Below, one piece after another: positions 14,988-22,728 of a DNA stretch of 32,707 bases; positions within the stretch are counted from its first letter, which is position 1; each line of letters opens with the position of its first letter. The notes beneath the pieces are model-generated. The model ran no database searches and was not told the DNA's origin. It saw nothing but the letters and a program-made list of their open reading frames with translations. Location: positions 1 to 32,707 of the forward strand of contig JAUYIO010000039.1 of assembly GCA_030688225.1 (NCBI GenBank), given 5' to 3'. This DNA comes from Nanobdellota archaeon. Its GTDB lineage: Archaea; Nanobdellota; Nanobdellia; Pacearchaeales; GW2011-AR1. The translations under genes and the position numbers were made by a program.

Positions 14988-15036
14988 AAAAAAATCAGAG
15001 ATTTAGAATTAATAAGATTTTGTGTGATAAATTAAT

Positions 15037-15438
15037 TTAAGGAATCATACTTTCTATATTCTTAAAATAAAAAGACATGACTGCCAAAACAGCAGAAACC
15101 TGAGAAGGACCATCCATATTGTAAGAACAATATGCCAGCCTATCAAAATCCTCTTCAAGTCCAACTCCTGCCGCATTTCCCGGAACTCTCACATGATGAA
15201 GTAGTCCAGTAGGATTTCCATTCTCACAAACCCAGTTGCATATTTTATATAAAGGCTGGTAATCTCTCCAACCAGAATTTCTTATTGCGCTAAGACCAAT
15301 TTCTTCATAGTGTTCATGATTCAACTTTTGCTGTTTGGCAAATTCAGCAAATTCTTTTGAAATTCTAAAAGAAATATGAAAACCTCCTGCTCTCTGAACA
15401 GGAAAATAATCAATAAGATAATTAGATTTGTTAATCAT
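15037..15438 (-). CDS. Hypothetical protein
   Basis: This 133-residue soluble protein has no membrane helix. It contains GLLHHVRVPGNAAGVGLEED and a C-terminal helix (SQVSAVLAVMSFYFKNIESM). Several His and Cys residues are scattered without a clear metal motif. I do not recognise it. It lies between radB and the RNA polymerase L gene on the same strand, about 50 bases from each, so it may share a transcript with them. Confidence 0.6.
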   Translation of the reverse strand: MINKSNYLIDYFPVQRAGGFHISFRISKEFAEFAKQQKLNHEHYEEIGLSAIRNSGWRDYQPLYKICNWVCENGNPTGLLHHVRVPGNAAGVGLEEDFDRLAYCSYNMDGPSQVSAVLAVMSFYFKNIESMIP

Positions 15439-15486
15439 AAGAATTTAGATAAGTTATACTTTAAAAAAACTATTGCTCTCTAACAA

Positions 15487-15750
15487 TTATTTCAGCTTCT
15501 TAAAATCAGCTTCAACCCTGTCCAAATCCTTAACAATCGCTTTAACAGCGTCGTCAACTGCCTTTTTCGCTGTTTTCCCTTTTGTCTTAACCAAAAGAGC
15601 AGGTTTTTCATTCGGATGATTTCTCTTCCAAACTGCAAGTTTAACAGAAGAATCTTTATTCAGATAAACTCTTAAAAGTTCAGGAAGAGTAAGATTATCA
15701 AACTCAACTTTCATTTCTTCTTTTGAACTTTCAATAATTTTTAATTCCAT
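15487..15750 (-). CDS. rpoL: DNA-directed RNA polymerase subunit L (Rpo11)
   Basis: This subunit dimerises with subunit D as the assembly platform of archaeal RNA polymerase, like Rpb11 or bacterial alpha. The 87 residues follow the family pattern: the first strand MELKIIESSKEEMKVEF, the helix LTLPELLRVYLNKD, then HPNEKPALLVKT and a long C-terminal helix (AKKAVDDAVKAIVKDLDRVE). The usual HTL of the first helix is replaced by LTL. No other polymerase subunit gene is nearby. Confidence 0.85.
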   Translation of the reverse strand: MELKIIESSKEEMKVEFDNLTLPELLRVYLNKDSSVKLAVWKRNHPNEKPALLVKTKGKTAKKAVDDAVKAIVKDLDRVEADFKKLK

Positions 15751-15825
15751 ATTAAAAGAGATTAAAATTCATTTATAAAGTTTTGGTTGAGAAATTGGCT
15801 CGCGTAAAACGCTAGCTTATAAAAA

Positions 15826-16182
15826 TTAATTCATAATTTTTTCAAGAAATCTATAAATTATTTCTCGTGACTCTTCATCTTCAGAGTTTAATATAAACTT
15901 AAGTGCATAATGCCCATTATCTGCTAAAAACTCTACTCTAGAATTTTCCTTAGGAACTAGTACAGCCAATCCATAACCCTTCTTCTCAAAAATGTTACAA
16001 TCTTCTAAATTTTCTCTTGTTGTTTGAGAATAATATTCTTTAAATGCATTTAACCATCCCTCAGAACCTAATTCTAGAAAAAGACAACTTGTAAGACCCA
16101 TATCGATATAGTGCCCAATATCTTTGATGTCTATAATTAATTTGTCTATTCCATTTTCCTTAGGAATTTTTTCTAAATACAT
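15826..16182 (-). CDS. Hypothetical protein
   Basis: This 118-residue soluble protein with mixed alpha/beta character begins MYLEKIPKENGIDKLIIDIK and ends IIYRFLEKIMN. No active-site or metal motif is evident, and I do not recognise the family. Just downstream of its stop is a short imperfect hairpin with GCTCGCG and CGCTAGC arms (15798-15816). Confidence 0.55.
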   Translation of the reverse strand: MYLEKIPKENGIDKLIIDIKDIGHYIDMGLTSCLFLELGSEGWLNAFKEYYSQTTRENLEDCNIFEKKGYGLAVLVPKENSRVEFLADNGHYALKFILNSEDEESREIIYRFLEKIMN

Positions 16183-16265
16183 AAAAATCCGATCTTAGAT
16201 TAGTATATAAATCTTATCAAAATTCTTCTCAAAAACTTGCACTGCAAAAATTTCTCTCAACAAAT

Positions 16266-17006
16266 CTACCTTCTCCCATAAATTATGTCTTCAACTTCTT
16301 CAGGAGTCAGCTCCCTGTCTTCATCATATTTTTCTTTTTCCTCAGGAGGTAAATTCTCACCTGTAAATTCAGGAATATCTTCTTCCATAATTTTTCTCTT
16401 CTTTTTCATTTCTTGCAAATCTGCAATAGTCAGCATTTTTGTGACGTCCGTGTCAAAACTAAGTCTTTTCGGTTGTTTCTTGAGTTCTTCTGCAACTTCT
16501 GTTTTTATAATTCTTATTCTCAAGAAATTCTCAAGTTTATTGACAAGCCTATAATCATCATCCGGAAAAGTCCCTTTCTCAGCCAGTTTAATTGCTGTTT
16601 CAGACTCGCCAATTTCTTTTGCCAATTGTTCAGGTGTCAATTTTTTTGCTCTTCTCGCCCTCATAATTACCCAGTGAAAATTATCAATCAAATCAACCCT
16701 TGGTTTAACTCCTTCTTGAATTTTAATCTTAACATTCCTGTCAAGAATGTCCTTAAGAGTTGTCTCCTGTTTTTTCAGTAAATCATTCTCAACAATTTTC
16801 TTTTTTTCAAATTGCTTAACATAATCTCTAAACCTCAATGGCTCTTTTTCTGATTCTTTAAGTTGAAAAGTTGTAGGTTTTTTTATGATAGGCAAATCCT
16901 CATTAAGAGCACATTCATGGCAAACCTGAACAATCCCATTCTCAAGAATAACATCAAACAATCTTGCTTTGTTTCCTTGCACACCACATTTAAAACATTC
17001 GTTCAT
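16266..17006 (-). CDS. MBF1-like transcription factor (zinc ribbon plus helix-turn-helix)
   Basis: This 246-residue protein has an N-terminal zinc ribbon (Cys4, Cys7, Cys29, Cys32 in MNECFKCG...VCHECA). A charged linker follows, then an HTH_3/Xre domain at about 112-165 (ARRAKKLTPEQLAKEIGESE, then AIKLAEKG). The C-terminal tail is long and acidic (EFTGENLPPEEKEKYDEDRE). The first two parts match archaeal multiprotein bridging factor 1, which also associates with ribosomes. The linker and acidic tail make it longer than the usual 150-170 residues. The repeat cassette at 17035-17125 lies in its promoter region. Confidence 0.75.
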   Translation of the reverse strand: MNECFKCGVQGNKARLFDVILENGIVQVCHECALNEDLPIIKKPTTFQLKESEKEPLRFRDYVKQFEKKKIVENDLLKKQETTLKDILDRNVKIKIQEGVKPRVDLIDNFHWVIMRARRAKKLTPEQLAKEIGESETAIKLAEKGTFPDDDYRLVNKLENFLRIRIIKTEVAEELKKQPKRLSFDTDVTKMLTIADLQEMKKKRKIMEEDIPEFTGENLPPEEKEKYDEDRELTPEEVEDIIYGRR

Positions 17007-17034
17007 TCAAAAATCAATAAAATCCTCTTTTTTA

Positions 17035-17125
17035 ATATTGCTGTGATGAAATGCTATTGTATTTTTTTCTACCACTGTAGTTTCTTTTTTTCTAAAAAAG
17101 AAACCCATATTGCTGTGATGAAATG
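17035..17125. repeat. Repeat cassette: 19-bp direct repeats around a long inverted repeat
   Basis: The 19 bases ATATTGCTGTGATGAAATG occur at 17035-17053 and again at 17107-17125. Between them is a perfect inverted repeat with 11-base arms (GTTTCTTTTTT and its complement, 17080-17104) and a 3-base loop. The cassette is upstream of the MBF1-like gene (start 17006). The rest of the 205-base gap (to 17211) holds TATA-like sequence and a GCGAGCGTAGCGAGG stretch. It may be a regulatory site pair with a terminator-like hairpin. Confidence 0.7.
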
Positions 17126-17211
17126 TTTATATAAATATTTATTTTCACAACATAAAGGCGAGCGTAGCGAGGGGGATGTGGGAAATTCAAAAAAATTGGG
17201 GAAAGTGAAAA

Positions 17212-17862
17212 TCAATTCAAATAGTCTTTAATATTCTGCAGAGAGTCTATGCTTTCAAATTTATACTTCTCATCCACAAAAATAACTGGCAGCTCTGTGA
17301 TATTATATCTGTCTAAGAGAAGATTAACAGAAGGCAAATCATTATCAGCAGCGATAGGAATCAACATTACATTATTTCCTTTTTCTTGCTTTATCTGAGA
17401 CAAGAAATTTGAAAAAACATCCTGTGCTGCATCTTTTTCAAGAGGAACATTATTGTATTGATACAAATAAACAATATTATGATAATCAGCATTACATTTT
17501 TCTTTTATTTTCATGCTTTCCATCCAAAATAAAGTTCTCAATAAATCATATCGTTTATGCTGAAAGATTATATCAGAATTAATCTTGTTTGCTTCTTCAT
17601 AATCCCTTATCGTAAGTGCTTCCTGAAAAATCCTGTCTGCAAAATTTATATTCTCCTGAATAACTGCATCACAATTTAAGTCAACCAAATCTAAAGCAAT
17701 TTCCTGAATCCTCTGATCAAGTAACTCCATTTCTGATTCAAGATACCATTCATTAATCTTGTCTATTCTTGAGGCTTCCAGTTTATATCCTAAAAAAACT
17801 CCTATATTAAAAACTACGATAGTTATAATCAACGCTTGCAAAAAAACATATTTTTGATTCAT
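17212..17862 (-). CDS. Membrane-anchored protein with thioredoxin-like C-terminal part
   Basis: In this 216-residue protein, residues 7-27 are a hydrophobic anchor (FLQALIITIVVFNIGVFLGY). A helical charged segment follows to about 150. The last 60 residues (NVMLIPIAADNDLPSVNLLL, then YNITELPVIFVDEKYKF) look like the second half of a thioredoxin fold, with the cis-Pro in ELPVIFVDE. No CxxC is present, so it is unlikely to be a redox enzyme and may bind proteins. The family is unnamed to me. It is preceded by the glycosyltransferase gene on the same strand with a 113-base gap. Confidence 0.55.
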   Translation of the reverse strand: MNQKYVFLQALIITIVVFNIGVFLGYKLEASRIDKINEWYLESEMELLDQRIQEIALDLVDLNCDAVIQENINFADRIFQEALTIRDYEEANKINSDIIFQHKRYDLLRTLFWMESMKIKEKCNADYHNIVYLYQYNNVPLEKDAAQDVFSNFLSQIKQEKGNNVMLIPIAADNDLPSVNLLLDRYNITELPVIFVDEKYKFESIDSLQNIKDYLN

Positions 17863-17942
17863 TCTATTTTTCCATCTTTACTATTTTAGTTTCTTTTACA
17901 CAGTAGCTTTTCTTCCGGCGGTTTTCTCTGGAAAATCGTCGC

Positions 17943-17958
17943 AAATCCTTAAGGATTT
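17943..17958. repeat. 16-bp perfect palindrome
   Basis: AAATCCTTAAGGATTT lies 18 bases beyond the stop of the glycosyltransferase gene, in a gap without genes. It could form a 3' hairpin of that transcript or be a protein-binding site upstream of the thioredoxin-like gene. Confidence 0.5.
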
Positions 17959-17975
17959 CTCTCTAAAGAAAAACC

Positions 17976-19199
17976 CTATCTCCATTTTCTGGTTCCTTTT
18001 ATATAATGGTATATCGCGTTTATAGATATAAAAGGATATACAGGCAAGTAAAGAATAAAATAAAATAAGATTTTAAAAATATTCTGTTTGTTCAAAATAC
18101 TCTCTTTCATAATATATAATGCAAGAATAGTAAATAATCCTCCTATAATGAACAAAACAATTCCAAGATAATTCAAAACACTAGGGGTTATATGCAAAGC
18201 ACTTGAAGTTACAAGAGGAGATTTTAAATTCAAAGAATATGTAATAAAAATGTACTTATCAAGAATTCTTCTTGTCATCAAATAAATAAAAATTCCCATT
18301 CCCACAACTCCTAAAGACAATTGCAAAACAAAAAAAGGAAGAATAAACATTCCAAGCATTCCTTTCTTAAAAAAATTCTTTTTATATTTCAAGATACATT
18401 GAAGCCCTCCCATGCTCCACCTTCTCCTCTGATTAAACCATGCTTTGTATTTGTTTGGAACTGTTGTAGTTACTTTTCCAGAAAGATTCATTTCTCTTCT
18501 ATAACCTTCCTTAACCAAATGCCAAGTAGCCTCTATATCTTCAGTCATGTTCTCCTTATCAAAACCTCCAATCTTAATTAAAGCAGATTTTCTGTACAAG
18601 GCTAAAGGACCAGGGGTAACATAAATTCCATCAACAAAACCCAAAAGTTTTCTTGTGAAAGCAATAACATTATATTCAATAACCTGCATCTTCTCAAGAA
18701 AATTATTCTTGTTTTTTGGAACAATAGAACATGTGGCAACTCCAACTTTTTCATCATCAAAATATCCGACAAGTTTTCCAAAAGCATCTTTTGAAGGATA
18801 ACTATCTGCATCAACAACTGCAATTAAATCTCCTTTTGCAATTTTTATTCCTTGATTCAAACTATCTGCCTTTCCAGAATTCTTCTTGTTGAGAATTTTC
18901 AAACGAGAATATTTCTCCATTAATTTTCCAACAACTTTTTCAGTATTATCTTGTGAACCATCATTCAAAACTATTATTTCCTTAACAGGATAATCAGAAT
19001 CAAAAATTGCCCCAATGGTATCACTTATTGTTTTCCCTTCATTATAAGCAGGAACTAAAACAGAGATGGAATACTTCTTCTTTGTTGTAGGAGAATCAAA
19101 TAAAAATTTCCTATTTCTAAAGAATAAAGTCATAAAAAAGGACAGGAAATAAATTGCTACAAACATATATGCTAAATAAATTATCGGTAGAACTTCCAT
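17976..19199 (-). CDS. Processive family 2 glycosyltransferase, membrane-bound
   Basis: This 407-residue protein has an N-terminal helix (about 5-28) and a GT2 catalytic domain. SVLVPAYNEGKTI comes first, then VLNDGSQDNT (Asp80), VVDADSYP (Asp130, Asp132), TEDIEATWHL and FNQRRRWSMGG. The TED and QxxRW boxes mark processive enzymes of the cellulose/hyaluronan synthase type. Several helices follow to the C-terminus. It probably polymerises or transfers sugars for a surface polysaccharide at the membrane. The sugar is unknown. It begins 8 bases after the scpB stop, so the two are co-transcribed, which may be chance packing. Confidence 0.92.
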   Translation of the reverse strand: MEVLPIIYLAYMFVAIYFLSFFMTLFFRNRKFLFDSPTTKKKYSISVLVPAYNEGKTISDTIGAIFDSDYPVKEIIVLNDGSQDNTEKVVGKLMEKYSRLKILNKKNSGKADSLNQGIKIAKGDLIAVVDADSYPSKDAFGKLVGYFDDEKVGVATCSIVPKNKNNFLEKMQVIEYNVIAFTRKLLGFVDGIYVTPGPLALYRKSALIKIGGFDKENMTEDIEATWHLVKEGYRREMNLSGKVTTTVPNKYKAWFNQRRRWSMGGLQCILKYKKNFFKKGMLGMFILPFFVLQLSLGVVGMGIFIYLMTRRILDKYIFITYSLNLKSPLVTSSALHITPSVLNYLGIVLFIIGGLFTILALYIMKESILNKQNIFKILFYFILYLPVYPFISINAIYHYIKGTRKWR

Positions 19200-19207
19200 T
19201 TTATCAC

Positions 19208-19756
19208 TTAATCTTCAGTTGTTTCTATCTCTTTTAAAGATTCTTGTGATAAACCTTCAGTTTGTTTCACATTAAAATAATCATAAAATTCATCACTCAA
19301 ACTTAGTTCATTCGTGTGCCCCATTTTTTTCTTCTTTATAAGATTCAATTCTGCAAATTTTTTAATATGGTCATATGCTTTGTTCCCACGAATCTTAATC
19401 AAGACAGATTGTTTAATCGGTTGCTTGAAAGCAATAATTGCAAGTGTTTCCTGCTCTGCCTTTGAAAATTCAGCACTTCCCGTAGCAATCTTATTAATTA
19501 TTCCAGAATATTCCTGTTTGACATCCATCTTCCACAAGCCATTTTTTTCAACAATCTCAATTGCAGAATCAGCCTCACGATATTTTTCTCTAAGCTTCTC
19601 AATTAATTCTTTTATTATAATAGGATTCAAATCACTAAGAGAAATCAAATCCTGCATATTCAAAAATCTCCCTGACACGAAAAACACAGCTTCAAGTTTT
19701 TTCAAATTCTCTTTTTCAGTTTCCTCATCAATTTCTTTTATTGTATCACTTCTCAT
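19208..19756 (-). CDS. scpB: Segregation and condensation protein B
   Basis: This 182-residue protein has the kleisin-associated tandem winged-helix pattern. LEAVFFVSGRFLNMQDLISL opens the first domain, EIVEKNGLWKMDVKQEYSGI follows, and the second domain has EQETLAIIAFKQPIKQSVLI and RGNKAYDHIKKFAELNLI. It acts with ScpA and SMC in chromosome condensation. Neither partner gene is in the window. It is the first gene of a pair with the glycosyltransferase. Confidence 0.9.
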   Translation of the reverse strand: MRSDTIKEIDEETEKENLKKLEAVFFVSGRFLNMQDLISLSDLNPIIIKELIEKLREKYREADSAIEIVEKNGLWKMDVKQEYSGIINKIATGSAEFSKAEQETLAIIAFKQPIKQSVLIKIRGNKAYDHIKKFAELNLIKKKKMGHTNELSLSDEFYDYFNVKQTEGLSQESLKEIETTED

Positions 19757-19834
19757 ATTTTAAGAAAACTAACCAATATTTTAAAGGTTTTGAATACATC
19801 AACAAATATTTAACCTCAGAATCTTTTTACTTTC

Positions 19835-20320
19835 ATGAACAAAATAATTATAATTGCAATAATTATAGTTGTGATTTTTTTACTTTTAGCAATAATAAGG
19901 GCTTTAAGCCCAAAAGAGATAGACGATGTTTCTCCAGAAATTTCTTGCGAGGAAATAGAAAGATACAATCCAGATATTTTATGGGTAATTCCAAAATTCA
20001 ACAATAAACCTGCTTCAGAAAATAAAGAATGGTGTAAATATATCTTATCTTTGAACAAAACAATAGGAATGCACGGAGTAACTCATGAATATCACGAATT
20101 TGAAACAGACAGGAATCAAGAATACATCCAAGAAGGGATAGACATTTTTGAAAAATGCTTTGGATTCAAACCAAAAATGTTTAAAGCTCCACAGTTAAAA
20201 ATTTCGCAAAACAATATAGAATTAATTAAAAAAAATAATCTTGAACTAAAAGGCAGATTAAACCAATATACCCGAAAAGTTTATCATTGCGAAGGTTCTC
20301 AAAATCCAAAACTAGCCTAA
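19835..20320 (+). CDS. Short polysaccharide-deacetylase-like (DUF2334-type) protein
   Basis: In this 161-residue protein, residues 3-23 are a hydrophobic anchor. The metal-site pattern follows: EIDDVSP (Asp30, Asp31), then ILWVIPKFNNK, then IGMHGVTHEYHEF (His80 and His84, an HxxxH motif), then FKPKMFKAPQLKIS. These are the motifs of NodB-like deacetylases of the DUF2334 type. The protein stops soon after KVYHCEGSQNPKLA, whereas relatives I know continue further, so the C-terminus may be shortened. It may act on surface glycans. Activity is uncertain. Confidence 0.65.
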   Translation: MNKIIIIAIIIVVIFLLLAIIRALSPKEIDDVSPEISCEEIERYNPDILWVIPKFNNKPASENKEWCKYILSLNKTIGMHGVTHEYHEFETDRNQEYIQEGIDIFEKCFGFKPKMFKAPQLKISQNNIELIKKNNLELKGRLNQYTRKVYHCEGSQNPKLA

Positions 20321-20340
20321 TCTTAAAAATCAATCTTAAG

Positions 20341-20940
20341 CTACTTTTTAAATTTTCTTATCAAAAAATTAATTAATAAATTAACTGGGAAGACAACAAG
20401 AAGGATATAAAATATTGGGAAAATTACAGAATAAAAGGAGATAATCGGTAAAAAACCAAGATTATGTTGAAAAAAGAAATTAAGATTATACTCCCGTCCA
20501 TAATACAATATAATGGGGATTAAAATTGAAAAAAGAACAAATGAAAATTTCCAAGCACGCTTACTCTCTTTTCCAATCAAAAAAATAGCCGTTAATGACA
20601 AAGGCAAAACAAGGAAATGAACACTTATTGAAGCAATTTGTGAAAGAAGAGTTTCATTCAAAACATACATAGAACTCCCTATTGGGAAATTTTTTGTAAA
20701 GAGAAAATAAAAAAAGTCTAAACTCCATAAAAATTGTGGAATAAAGATAATTGAAAATTCTCCAATTAATACAAAAGAACTTCTAAATAAAATTGCAAAG
20801 CCTGCAATAAGAGGAGAAGAATTGCAAAGCCAGAAATAGCGTGGAAAATCTTCTGCAATATAGATTATCTGAAGAAGACGGTAGATTCCAACAATAATTA
20901 AAATTATTCCAATTAAGTTTATAAATAAATCCTTTCTCAT
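20341..20940 (-). CDS. Multi-pass membrane protein
   Basis: This 199-residue protein is mostly hydrophobic, with about five to six membrane helices, for example LINLIGIILIIVGIYRLLQI at the start and FYSVIFPIFYILLVVFPVNL near the end. Charged residues lie in the loops, with a short basic C-terminus (FLIRKFKK). No conserved catalytic motif is evident and I do not recognise the family. It is convergent with the deacetylase-like gene across a 20-base gap. Confidence 0.65.
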   Translation of the reverse strand: MRKDLFINLIGIILIIVGIYRLLQIIYIAEDFPRYFWLCNSSPLIAGFAILFRSSFVLIGEFSIIFIPQFLWSLDFFYFLFTKNFPIGSSMYVLNETLLSQIASISVHFLVLPLSLTAIFLIGKESKRAWKFSFVLFSILIPIILYYGREYNLNFFFQHNLGFLPIISFYSVIFPIFYILLVVFPVNLLINFLIRKFKK

Positions 20941-21002
20941 TTTTCTTGCACGAAGAATAGATATAATAAATTTTGGGTTTCACTAAATAAATCTTCTTGT
21001 AA

Positions 21003-22088
21003 CTAAATCTTATACCTTAAAATAGCTCCCATCCCTCCGAGATTCTTAAACTGCTGTCCTTCTTCTGTTTCATTGGAAATTATCTCAATCTCAGAACCAG
21101 TATTAATCGCCATTTCTTTAAGTTCTTTCACAATCTTTTTGTCAGAATCTTTAGATAAAAACAAAGTTTTTACAGCTCCATATTGCAGAGCTTTCTTGGT
21201 TTGTTCTTCTCCTAATGCAGACAATTCTCTTTTCTCGCCAAGAGTTTCAAAGAATTTCTCCATGAGTTTTTTCTCTTTCATTATTTCCTGGCTCGCAAGA
21301 ATATCTCTTGACTTCTCCACCAGTTCTTTCAATCCAGATTCATCAGTATCGCCAATATCAATTCTCCCAATAACCTTGTCTCTTAATTGAGTTGTCATAT
21401 ATTCTCCTTCAATAAATTCGTCCTTCGTAGGAATCGGGCCCCCAACAAGAATTCCTTTAAGTTTTGGCATTTCAAAAAAGATATTTTTCATTTCTTCTGC
21501 AATTCTTTTGTAAAAATCTTTTGTTAACCCTTCTGTAATCCTATGAAACCTCTGACTTGACTGCCCTCCAGCTCTTACTTTGCTCGGAATTCCAGAAGTC
21601 ATTTTCTGCAAACACTCAATTCTCTTTCCTTCAAGCAAACCAATAGTTGCTTCTTTTCTGTCCATAACAAGCAAACCAAAAACCTCGTCAACTTCAAGCA
21701 TTTCTTTCAGAGAATCTAAAACAAATTCTTTGTCGCATCTGTATAATCTGTTTTTCAAGGGCGTGGGAGGTTCAATGTCCCATAATCTCAAATCACTTTC
21801 TCCAGGGACTCCAGAAATATTCCCACAAAAAACTGCAAGCCCATTTTCAGGAGTTTTTTTGAAAGTCTTCAAAAACCGAACAATTTTATCAAGAGCATCA
21901 ACAACATTCTTTTTTGTTGACGCAGATTTAATATTCTTAGCAGTCGCTCTTTCTGCTTCCAACTGCTTCTGAACAGAATTCACATCATACCCTGAAGGAA
22001 CATAAACACTAATCAATTCTGTCTGCCTTCCTTTATACTGCTCAAGTTCTTCAAGAACTTCTTCAAGCTCATTCTTAGTCATTGCCAT
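21003..22088 (-). CDS. prf1: Peptide chain release factor 1 (aRF1), lacking the zinc minidomain
   Basis: This factor decodes all three stop codons and triggers peptide release. The ATG at 22088 (MAMTKNELEE) gives 361 residues. The upstream frame to 22136 reads like non-coding sequence. The stop-codon recognition motifs NIKS (52-55) and YRCDKEF (116-122) are present. The catalytic motif GGQ (174-176) lies in RAGGQSSQRFHRI. In domain 3 the strand GAVKTLFLSKD runs directly into KKIVKELKEMAINTGSEIEI. The 50-60 residue Cys-rich minidomain found here in most archaeal proteins is missing, which accounts for the short length. The end, GGMGAILRYKI, is typical. Confidence 0.95.
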   Translation of the reverse strand: MAMTKNELEEVLEELEQYKGRQTELISVYVPSGYDVNSVQKQLEAERATAKNIKSASTKKNVVDALDKIVRFLKTFKKTPENGLAVFCGNISGVPGESDLRLWDIEPPTPLKNRLYRCDKEFVLDSLKEMLEVDEVFGLLVMDRKEATIGLLEGKRIECLQKMTSGIPSKVRAGGQSSQRFHRITEGLTKDFYKRIAEEMKNIFFEMPKLKGILVGGPIPTKDEFIEGEYMTTQLRDKVIGRIDIGDTDESGLKELVEKSRDILASQEIMKEKKLMEKFFETLGEKRELSALGEEQTKKALQYGAVKTLFLSKDSDKKIVKELKEMAINTGSEIEIISNETEEGQQFKNLGGMGAILRYKI

Positions 22089-22179
22089 AATTAACAAAGA
22101 AAGAGATAGTTTATAAAATTGGTGGGAAGATTTCAAAATAAACCGATAATCTTTTAAAGATTTAATTTATGAGAAAGAA

Positions 22180-22728
22180 ATGGAAAATACATATATCTTG
22201 AGATTAGGGAGCCTGAATGAAATACTTGCTGGTGAAGGGGAAGAAGTTGAAACAGTGGAAGATTTATACTGCTCTTCAAGAAATGCTCCTTTGATATTAG
22301 TTCCAAAATTTGTTGGAGTTTATCAAGAAAGCCCTAATGAAGAGGGTATGGAGATTTTGAACCAAATAGAATCGTTTATGATGAACGTAATGGATTTAAT
22401 GAATTTCAATGAAAAAGATAAGGTACAACCTAATTTGATAAGCATAATTTATGATCAAGATACAATAAGTAGGGATATAATTAGAAGTTCTCTTCCAGAA
22501 AATTTTACAAGCAGGATAAGTATCTTTAATTACAGAAATATGCCTATTTTTGAAGGCAAATCTTTTTTAGATTATGGAAAAATAGAAAAACTTTTAGAAT
22601 TAAAAGAAGAAAAAACATTTAAGGACTTTATAAAAAACATAAATTCCCTGAGAAATAGTTATGGATTAACAAAAAGAGAAGAATGCTTTTATGAAGCAAT
22701 TCATAAAAAATTAAGGACATTATTGTAA
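22180..22728 (+). CDS. Hypothetical protein
   Basis: This 182-residue acidic soluble protein has no membrane helix or metal motif. It contains LYCSSRNAPLILVPKFVGVY and a C-terminal helical part (KEEKTFKDFIKNINSLRNSY). I do not recognise it. It is divergent from aRF1. Its stop is directly adjacent to the stop of the convergent valS gene. Confidence 0.6.
   Translation: MENTYILRLGSLNEILAGEGEEVETVEDLYCSSRNAPLILVPKFVGVYQESPNEEGMEILNQIESFMMNVMDLMNFNEKDKVQPNLISIIYDQDTISRDIIRSSLPENFTSRISIFNYRNMPIFEGKSFLDYGKIEKLLELKEEKTFKDFIKNINSLRNSYGLTKREECFYEAIHKKLRTLL

Noticed and set aside
17043..17125. Two GTGATGA words resembling box C of archaeal C/D guide RNAs
   Set aside because: No CTGA box D follows either copy at a workable distance, so neither can be a standard C/D RNA. 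Described as a direct repeat instead.
22089..22136. Upstream start for aRF1 at 22136
   Set aside because: The added 16 residues are promoter-like sequence. The MAMTKNELEE start matches the family.
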